From NCBI GenBank assembly GCA_002068775.1, contig MWAX01000075.1:1-6122 (forward strand): a DNA stretch of 6,122 nt, written 5' to 3'. Of the stretch, positions 1 through 4,783 are shown in pieces. How positions within the stretch are numbered: the stretch's first letter is position 1; every line of letters starts with the position of its first letter. The translations under genes were made by a program, and so were the position numbers. The notes under the pieces are model-generated. The model did no database searches. It saw nothing but the letters and a program-made list of their open reading frames with translations, and was not told the DNA's origin. Origin of the DNA: Actinobacteria bacterium ADurb.Bin346 (GTDB lineage: Bacteria > Actinomycetota > Humimicrobiia > Humimicrobiales > Humimicrobiaceae).

Positions 1-2
1 TT

Positions 3-635
3 GTCAGGTTCAGCGCGGATGTAGAAAAAATAATGAGCGAATGCGGAAAAGTCCCGCTTCCCCCATATATTAAAAATGAAACAATAGAAGAAAATCGTTA
101 CCAGACGATATATGCAAAAATTTCAGGCTCTGCAGCAGCCCCAACCGCAGGGTTCCATTTTACAGAAAAGCTTATGGAAGAAATAAAGAATAAAGGAATT
201 TTGTTTGCAAAGCTTTCCCTTGATATTGGCCTTGATACATTCAGGCCGGTTGTAGAAGAAAATATTGAAGAGCATGTGATACACAGTGAAAAATATTTTT
301 TAAGCGATTGTGAGGCTGCCGCTATATTAGAAGCAAAGAAAAGAGGGGGAAGAATAATTGCAGTGGGAACAACATCTACAAGGGTCCTCGAGACAATAGT
401 TTCAGAATGCGGTTATCTCAGAGGCGCATCAGGCAGCACCTCACTTTATATATACCCCGGCTATAAATTCAGGATTGTTGATGCAATGGTGACAAATTTC
501 CATCTTCCCGGATCAACGCTTATAATAATGGTCAGCGCATTTGCAGGTAGAGAAAATATAATGCGTGCTTATGAAGAAGCAAAAAACAATGATTACAGGT
601 TTTTCAGTTTCGGAGACTGCATGTTTATTTACTAG
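3..635 (+). CDS. queA: S-adenosylmethionine:tRNA ribosyltransferase-isomerase QueA, 3' part (5' end outside window)
   Basis: QueA transfers and isomerises the ribosyl part of SAM onto preQ1 in tRNA, giving epoxyqueuosine, the step after Tgt in cytoplasmic queuosine synthesis. The frame is open from base 3, and the first ATG (base 33) lies inside the conserved body, so it is not the true start. The 210 visible residues match the C-terminal part of a family of roughly 340-355 residues; about 135-145 are missing. In order I see KVPLPPYIK, RYQTIYA, GSAAAPTAGFHFT, FRPVVEENIEEH, HSEKYF, VGTTSTRVLE, YPGYKF, TNFHLPGSTL, VSAFAG and YRFFSFGD. Oddities: the usual LHVGxGTFRP reads LDIGLDTFRP, with Asp at the His and Gly positions (codons 222-224 and 234-236), and the usual G-[D/E]-T before FIxPGY is GST. 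The frame is otherwise intact, so I call it a functional but divergent QueA. tgt follows 30 bases later in the same frame, which supports co-transcription. Confidence 0.95.
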   Translation, partial: VRFSADVEKIMSECGKVPLPPYIKNETIEENRYQTIYAKISGSAAAPTAGFHFTEKLMEEIKNKGILFAKLSLDIGLDTFRPVVEENIEEHVIHSEKYFLSDCEAAAILEAKKRGGRIIAVGTTSTRVLETIVSECGYLRGASGSTSLYIYPGYKFRIVDAMVTNFHLPGSTLIIMVSAFAGRENIMRAYEEAKNNDYRFFSFGDCMFIY

Positions 636-665
636 TGCACCATCCATAAATAATTTAGATTCAGG

Positions 666-1823
666 ATGAAATTGGAGTTTTTTAATACATTAAAAACCGA
701 TGATTTCTGTTCTGCGAGGGCAGGCAGATTAGTGACACCCAGGGGCAATATAGATACTCCTGTTTTTATGCCAGTGGGAACAAAAGCTACAGTAAAAGCA
801 ATAACCCAGCAGCAGCTGAAAGAGATGGGTTTTAATATAATACTTGCAAATCTTTATCATCTTTATCTTCAGCCAGGGATAGAGATTCTAAAATGCTCAG
901 GAGGGCTTCATTCTTTTATGGGCTGGGACAGGAATATATTGACAGACAGCGGAGGATTTCAGGTATACAGCCTTGACAGTATAAGAAAGATAACTGATGA
1001 GGGGGTCCACTTCAAATCAGTAATCGATGGATCAGAACATTTTTTTACTCCCGGAAATGTCATCAGGATGCAGGCAGAAATAGGCTCAGACATAATTATG
1101 GTCCTTGATGAATGCATACCTTTTACAGAAGATGCAGCCTATACAAGAAAGGCAGCTGAAAGGACTTTGAATTGGGCTGAAACATCGCTTAAGGCCAGAG
1201 AAAAAATAAAAAGAGAAGAAGGAAAAACTCTTAAAGTCTTCGGAATAGTCCAGGGCGGTTTTATAAAACAGATAAGAAAATTCTGCTCAGAAGCTATATC
1301 CGGAATGGATTTTGATGGCATTGCAATCGGAGGCTTAAGTGTCGGAGAAGACAGGGCTTTGACCATGGACATTCTTGGATATTCTGCAGATTTTATTGAC
1401 AGAGGCAGGCCATTTTACTTCATGGGCCTTGGAGATCCGCCTGGTATTGTTGATGCAATATATTATGGTGTTGATATGTTTGACTGTGTCATGCCTACAA
1501 GGATTTCAAGGATGGGCAGCGCTTTTACTAAAAAAGGTAAAATAAATATCAGGAATAAAAAATACTCTGCTGACTTCAGCCCGCTTGATGATAGCTGTGA
1601 TTGCATGACATGCAGGAATTATTCGAGGGCTTATTTAAAACATATTTATAAGAGCAGAGAGATACTTTCTGCAATGCTGCTTACAATACATAATCTTCAG
1701 TTCATGTTAAACCTTGTCAGGGCTTCAAGGAATGCAATACTGAATGGCAGTTTTGCAAAATTCAGGCTGGATTTTATTGAAGAATATAATAGCGAGAAGG
1801 GCAGGATGACATCCGGATGCTAA
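666..1823 (+). CDS. tgt: Queuine/preQ1 tRNA-guanine transglycosylase
   Basis: Tgt swaps guanine-34 of tRNAs with GUN anticodons for preQ1, the first tRNA-level step of queuosine formation. The 385 residues are a normal bacterial length and a complete TIM-barrel enzyme. Visible motifs are TPVFMPVGT (31-39), LTDSGGFQ with catalytic Asp94, LDEC (147-150), GIVQGG (193-198), AIGGLSVGE (220-228), FDCVMPTR with the expected nucleophile Asp273, and the zinc site C311-x-C313-x2-C316 with His342 in HNLQF. Asp roles and zinc ligands are assigned from the known family. ATG 666 is the only plausible start: an in-frame TAA lies at 651-653, and the N-terminus aligns with the family. AGG sits directly against the ATG, so the ribosome binding site is poor, and translation may depend on coupling to queA. 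Small deviations: ANLYHL for NTYHL, TPGN where TPE is usual, and PTRISRMG where family members usually read like PTRxxRxG with Asn or His before the Gly. No strong terminator follows. Confidence 0.97.
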   Translation: MKLEFFNTLKTDDFCSARAGRLVTPRGNIDTPVFMPVGTKATVKAITQQQLKEMGFNIILANLYHLYLQPGIEILKCSGGLHSFMGWDRNILTDSGGFQVYSLDSIRKITDEGVHFKSVIDGSEHFFTPGNVIRMQAEIGSDIIMVLDECIPFTEDAAYTRKAAERTLNWAETSLKAREKIKREEGKTLKVFGIVQGGFIKQIRKFCSEAISGMDFDGIAIGGLSVGEDRALTMDILGYSADFIDRGRPFYFMGLGDPPGIVDAIYYGVDMFDCVMPTRISRMGSAFTKKGKINIRNKKYSADFSPLDDSCDCMTCRNYSRAYLKHIYKSREILSAMLLTIHNLQFMLNLVRASRNAILNGSFAKFRLDFIEEYNSEKGRMTSGC

Positions 1824-1861
1824 AATTAAGAGATTTAAAGGATGCTTTATTGTACTGAAAG

Positions 1862-1876
1862 TATTTACTGTAAATA
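1862..1876. promoter_or_regulatory. Operator-like palindrome TATTTAC-T-GTAAATA
   Basis: Seven-base arms are perfectly inverted around one central base, in the tgt-yajC gap. It overlaps the -35 element of the possible promoter at 1864-1891, where a repressor would be expected to bind. I do not recognise the regulator. The stretch is very AT-rich, so a palindrome of this size could arise by chance. Confidence 0.3.
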
Positions 1877-1891
1877 TGCAGGAACTATTAT
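1864..1891 (+). promoter_or_regulatory. Possible sigma-A/70-type promoter for yajC-secD-secF-recJ
   Basis: TTTACT (1864-1869, 4 of 6 to TTGACA) and TATTAT (1886-1891, 5 of 6 to TATAAT) are 16 bases apart. Transcription would begin near 1898, leaving a leader of about 125 bases before yajC. The 201-base gap after tgt, in an otherwise tightly packed run of genes, is consistent with a separate promoter here. AT-rich DNA gives many such matches, so this is tentative. Confidence 0.3.
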
Positions 1892-1895
1892 ATAG

Positions 1896-1919
1896 ATATA
1901 AAAATAATATAAAAATAAT
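1896..1919 (+). repeat. Tandem 11-base direct repeat (ATAAAAATAAT x2)
   Basis: ATAAAAATAAT occurs at 1898-1908 and again at 1909-1919 without a gap, and the match extends two bases further left (1896-1897 against 1907-1908). The A5 tracts are 11 bases apart, close to one helical turn, so slight intrinsic bending is possible. No function is known; it may be low-complexity sequence. Confidence 0.6.
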
Positions 1920-1921
1920 CA

Positions 1922-1950
1922 TTTAAAAAAATATTGCAAATTTTTTTAAA
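1922..1950. repeat. 11-bp perfect AT-only inverted repeat, possible weak terminator
   Basis: TTTAAAAAAAT (1922-1932) is exactly inverted as ATTTTTTTAAA (1940-1950), around a 7-base loop ATTGCAA. As RNA it would form an A/U-only hairpin with the T7 tract inside the 3' arm. It has no GC core and no separate T tract after it, so it is at best a weak terminator for queA-tgt. It could also be part of the yajC leader or a protein-binding site. The inverted repeat is certain; its role is not. Confidence 0.45.
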
Positions 1951-2009
1951 ATGTTAATAATAGTAGTATTTGATTGGCATTTATTACCAATTTTACTAAA
2001 AAAACATTT

Positions 2010-2014
2010 AGGAG
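2010..2014 (+). promoter_or_regulatory. Ribosome binding site fixing the yajC start
   Basis: AGGAG lies 10 bases before ATG 2025. The same frame is open further up, to a TTG at 1974 that would add 17 residues, but that TTG has no Shine-Dalgarno sequence and would place charged residues before the signal peptide. The ATG at 2025 is therefore preferred. Confidence 0.8.
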
Positions 2015-2024
2015 TGATATTTTA

Positions 2025-2477
2025 ATGTCAAAAAAAATTATTTCAATAATTCTGTTAATCATTATTGCAGCGGGGTTGATTGCAGTAATGGCAGGGTGTA
2101 CGCTGCTTTTTCCGACTGCAACATCAGCCACTGTGGCTGGGGCAACCACCGCAACAACTGAAGCACCTACAGGGTGGAGGGCCATTTTTGCAAATTACGG
2201 GACCTGGATATGGCTCGTAATACTTGGTGTTGCATTTTATTTCCTGCTCATTAGGCCTCAAAGGTCAAGGTCAAAGAAAGCACAGGACTTGATGAACAGC
2301 ATTAAAAGAGGGGATGAGGTAGTTACAATCGGAGGTTTTTACGGCAGGATAAAGGATGTCAGAGAAGATACAATAATAATTACAATTGCTGGCGGGGTAG
2401 ATGTCAAGATATCAAAAAGCGCCATTGCAAGAGTAGTCACTACGCAGGGGACTGTGGATACACAGAATAAAATGTGA
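2025..2477 (+). CDS. yajC: Sec translocon accessory protein YajC, with lipoprotein-type N-terminus
   Basis: YajC associates with SecD and SecF at the SecYEG channel in the cytoplasmic membrane; its own role is modest. At 150 residues it is longer than the usual 85-120. The family part begins near residue 51: one membrane helix (about 59-76) ending in FLLIRPQRSRSKK, then the cytoplasmic domain with the diagnostic IKRGDEVVTIGGFYGRI (93-109). The extra N-terminus has Lys3-Lys4, a hydrophobic stretch (5-22) and a lipobox-like MAG-Cys25, then a Thr/Ala-rich linker (31-49). Read this way, Cys25 would be lipidated on the outer face and the downstream helix would cross back with its C-terminus inside, matching YajC's known orientation and the positive charges after the helix. 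Met at -3 of the lipobox is less usual than Leu, so an uncleaved signal anchor giving a two-helix hairpin is the alternative. The start is set by AGGAG at 2010. secD follows after 78 bases. Confidence 0.93.
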   Translation: MSKKIISIILLIIIAAGLIAVMAGCTLLFPTATSATVAGATTATTEAPTGWRAIFANYGTWIWLVILGVAFYFLLIRPQRSRSKKAQDLMNSIKRGDEVVTIGGFYGRIKDVREDTIIITIAGGVDVKISKSAIARVVTTQGTVDTQNKM

Positions 2478-2502
2478 TACCGGCTGATAGTTTTTTTATA
2501 AT
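2474..2502 (+). promoter_or_regulatory. Possible promoter for secD-secF-recJ
   Basis: GTGATA (2474-2479, 4 of 6 to TTGACA) is followed after 17 bases by a perfect TATAAT (2497-2502), pointing to a start near 2509 and a leader of about 47 bases. A second perfect TATAAT lies at 2505-2510, with CTGATA (2484-2489) 15 bases before it. The -35 candidate overlaps the yajC stop. Both hexamers come from an AT-rich tandem repeat, so this may be chance; read-through from yajC is equally possible. Confidence 0.35.
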
Positions 2503-2513
2503 TTTATAATTTT
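2494..2513 (+). repeat. Short tandem octamer TTTTATAA x2.5
   Basis: TTTTATAA at 2494-2501 repeats at 2502-2509 and is followed by TTTT. It lies in the yajC-secD gap and creates the two TATAAT hexamers. The T7 run at 2491-2497 has no GC-rich stem before it, so I do not call a terminator. Confidence 0.6.
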
Positions 2514-2555
2514 CAGTATTAAATTACTGTGTGATTAAGCACAAAAGGGTTTTAA

Positions 2556-3839
2556 ATGAGAAGCAGAATAGCAAACATTGTAGTAATCGCAATATTTATA
2601 ATCATACTCGGCATATGTTTTTACTACATTTTTATCAATGGCGTCCAGAACTCAATAAAGCTGGGCCTTGACCTGAGTGGCGGTACACAGATAATCTTAA
2701 AACCCGCTGAAATTGGAACCGAAAAGGTCAGCGACGAAGCCATTGATAAGGCACAGCTTATTATGCTGAACAGGATTGATAAACTCGGAATATCAGAGCC
2801 GCTTGTCACCCGTGATTATAACAGGAATATAATTGTCCAGCTTCCCGGTGTCGATGATCCTGAAAGGGCAATTGATATTATAGGCAAAACTGCGCAGCTT
2901 GAGTTCAAAGTAGTTGAGTCAGTTGATGAAAAAGGAAATCCTGTTTTAGGCCCGACCCTTATGACTGGCGATAAATTATCTAAAGCCCAGGCTGGATATA
3001 GTCCAAACGGGCAGATAATTGTTTCTATGGTCTTTACAGATGAGGGATCCAGACAATTTGAAAAAATAACTTCAGAAAATGTCGGTAAACAGCTCGCAAT
3101 TGTACTTGATGGTGAAGTCAGATCAGCCCCAAGAATAAAACAGGCAATATCGGGAGATGCTGTAATAGAAGGCATCGGCACGCTCGAAGAAGCAAAAGAT
3201 GTTGCATTAGTGCTGCAAACCGGTGCTCTGCCGGTAAATCTTAAAATACAGGAAAGCCAGACAATAGGGCCCACTCTGGGACAGGACAGCCTGCAGCAGA
3301 GCATTCTTGCAGGAATAATCGGCTTTGCTCTTGTTGCAATTTTTATGCTTGCGATGTACAGAGGCCTGGGCATGATTTCAATTATTGGTCTTATATGCTA
3401 TATTACGATATTTTGGGGCATACTTGCAGGTTTGAAAACCCCGGTAACCCTTCCTGGAATAGCCGGTGTTGTGCTGACAATCGGTATAGCAGTTGATGCA
3501 AATGTGCTTATTTACTCCAGGATAAAGGAAGAAATCCTCAAAGGCAAGAGTAAATATGCTGCATTCAATGAAGGATTCAGGAATGCTCTTAAAGCAATTA
3601 TCGATTCAAATATTACTACTCTGATAACTGCAGCAGCCCTTTACAGATTCGGCACAGGCCCAATACGGGGTTTTGCAGTTACACTTGCAATCGGAGTGGT
3701 CATAAGCATGTTTACTGCAATAATACTTGTGAGAGCTATTTTGTTCTTAATTGTCAATTCAAGAGTCATAACTCCCGGGTTCATTGGCGTAAAATTACCA
3801 AAATTAAACCAGGATTCAAGGGTTATTAAGGAGAAATAA
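2556..3839 (+). CDS. secD: Protein translocase subunit SecD
   Basis: SecD is an RND-superfamily membrane protein that pairs with SecF and uses the proton gradient to pull exported proteins out of SecYEG. The 427 residues match the short form common outside Proteobacteria (E. coli SecD is 615). An N-terminal helix (about 6-27) leads to the D1 motif KLGLDLSGGTQ (Asp39). A large extracytoplasmic P1 domain (about 45-225) follows, then GALPVNLKI (223-231) and IGPTLGQDS (237-245), and five more helices between about 247 and 402. IAVDANVLIYSRIKEE carries Asp314, which corresponds to the proton-path Asp519 of E. coli. FGTGPIRGFAVTL near the C-terminus is also typical. All key residues I know of are present. 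The start ATG has AAAGGG at 2544-2549, six bases upstream, a moderate binding site. The stop is directly adjacent to the secF start, and the AAGGAG for secF lies inside the last secD codons, so the two are translationally linked. Confidence 0.97.
   Translation: MRSRIANIVVIAIFIIILGICFYYIFINGVQNSIKLGLDLSGGTQIILKPAEIGTEKVSDEAIDKAQLIMLNRIDKLGISEPLVTRDYNRNIIVQLPGVDDPERAIDIIGKTAQLEFKVVESVDEKGNPVLGPTLMTGDKLSKAQAGYSPNGQIIVSMVFTDEGSRQFEKITSENVGKQLAIVLDGEVRSAPRIKQAISGDAVIEGIGTLEEAKDVALVLQTGALPVNLKIQESQTIGPTLGQDSLQQSILAGIIGFALVAIFMLAMYRGLGMISIIGLICYITIFWGILAGLKTPVTLPGIAGVVLTIGIAVDANVLIYSRIKEEILKGKSKYAAFNEGFRNALKAIIDSNITTLITAAALYRFGTGPIRGFAVTLAIGVVISMFTAIILVRAILFLIVNSRVITPGFIGVKLPKLNQDSRVIKEK
3828..3833 (+). 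promoter_or_regulatory. Ribosome binding site for secF inside the secD 3' end
   Basis: AAGGAG lies six bases before TTG 3840, within the last codons of secD. It is the best Shine-Dalgarno match in the window by fit and spacing, and it supports the non-ATG start. No ATG in this frame occurs until residue 50, inside the first membrane helix. Confidence 0.8.
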
Positions 3840-4778
3840 TTGGCTGACAGAAAAAAACCGGTTAAAAAAGTTGATAAAATTTCCGAAACCGTGAACCTTG
3901 GTGAAAGAAGCTATAAGTTTGATTATATAAGAAAAAGCAAGTTTGCTGTAATCATTTCCCTGACTTTTATTGTAGCCGGCCTGGTGATGTTTTTAATCAG
4001 GGGTTTTAATTTTGGAATTGATTTCATTGGCGGAAACCTCATGGAAATAAAATTCACAAAGAGTATTTCAATTACAGAATTAAGGGGTACAATGGGAAGT
4101 ATTGGTTATGGAAATGCTATCCTTCAGAATACTGAAGAAAATCAGTATATAATCAGGACCATTCCGCTAAGCACTGAACAGAAAACACTGATACTTGATA
4201 CCCTTGATGCAAAAATAGGCATAGAGCAGCCGCTGCTGCAGGACAGAAACGTAGCCCCGGGTTTTACTCATACAATTATAAAAAATACTCTTATCGCTGT
4301 GGCAATAAGTATTGCAGGCATATTAATATATGTGTGGATAAGGTTTGCTGTCAGGTTTGCACTTATAGCAATTCTTGAGCTTATTCATGACCTTTTAATA
4401 ATATTGAGTTTTTATGCAATTACTTTCCGCGAATTTAATACAACCACAATTGCCGTAATCCTTACTATACTCGGCTATTCTCTAAGTGACGCAATTATTA
4501 TATTTGACAGAATACGTGAAGAATTAAGGGTAAACAAAAGGGATAAATTTATTGATATCACAAACTATTCTGTAAATAAGACAATCGTGCGCTCTCTGGG
4601 TACAGCAGCAACCACCTTGTTCCCGATAATAATCCTGCTTATTGTAGGAAACGAGACCCTTAAAGACTTTGCTTTTGGTTTATTCATAGGAATAGTATCA
4701 GGCAGTTTTTCTTCAATATTTATAGGGCCCCAGCTGCTTGTTGGCTGGAACAACAGATTTCCAAGATATAAAAAATAA
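3840..4778 (+). CDS. secF: Protein translocase subunit SecF
   Basis: SecF is the partner of SecD in the proton-driven export motor of the cytoplasmic membrane. The 312 residues are a normal length. A charged cytoplasmic N-terminus (1-33) is followed by helix 1 (about 34-53), FNFGIDFIGGNLMEIKF (56-72; Asp61), a small P1-like domain (about 73-135), and five more helices from about 148. LELIHD (179-184), AVILTILGYSLSDAIIIFDRIREE (from 205; Asp217 is the expected proton-path residue), SVNKT (244-248) and the FIGIVSGSFSSIFIG segment are diagnostic. Two deviations: the usual GYSLND reads GYSLSD (Ser216), and the VGP-type motif before helix 2 is weak (NVAPGFTHTI, 137-146). Translation starts at TTG immediately after the secD TAA; both genes are in one frame, so only that stop keeps them from being a single SecDF protein like that of Bacillus. 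recJ starts six bases after the stop. Confidence 0.96.
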   Translation: MADRKKPVKKVDKISETVNLGERSYKFDYIRKSKFAVIISLTFIVAGLVMFLIRGFNFGIDFIGGNLMEIKFTKSISITELRGTMGSIGYGNAILQNTEENQYIIRTIPLSTEQKTLILDTLDAKIGIEQPLLQDRNVAPGFTHTIIKNTLIAVAISIAGILIYVWIRFAVRFALIAILELIHDLLIILSFYAITFREFNTTTIAVILTILGYSLSDAIIIFDRIREELRVNKRDKFIDITNYSVNKTIVRSLGTAATTLFPIIILLIVGNETLKDFAFGLFIGIVSGSFSSIFIGPQLLVGWNNRFPRYKK

Positions 4779-4783
4779 GGCTC

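Noticed and set aside
1801..1820. Palindromic cluster GGATG-A-CATCCGGATG at the end of tgt, considered as a terminator
   Set aside because: The arms leave almost no loop, there is no T tract after it, and it is within the last tgt codons.
1842..1895. 17-codon reading frame with AAAGG next to its ATG, a possible leader peptide
   Set aside because: The Shine-Dalgarno touches the ATG, the peptide has no regulatory codon run, and no attenuator structure follows. Chance is the simpler reading.
1973..1991. ATTGG-N9-CCAAT short inverted repeat and TTGGCA/TAAAAA promoter-like pair just before yajC
   Set aside because: The arms are only five bases, and a promoter here would start transcription at the Shine-Dalgarno itself.
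1974..2024. Upstream TTG start that would lengthen YajC by 17 residues
   Set aside because: It has no Shine-Dalgarno, whereas ATG 2025 has AGGAG at 10 bases, and the extension would disrupt a good signal peptide.
2452..2465. CTGTG-GATA-CACAG hairpin at the end of yajC, considered as a terminator
   Set aside because: The stem is only five pairs, lies in coding sequence, and is 25 bases away from the T7 run at 2491.
2816..3373. Open frame of 185 codons on the minus strand
   Set aside because: It is antisense to secD over the well-conserved P1 region, and its translation is Ser/Pro-rich shadow sequence without a family signature.
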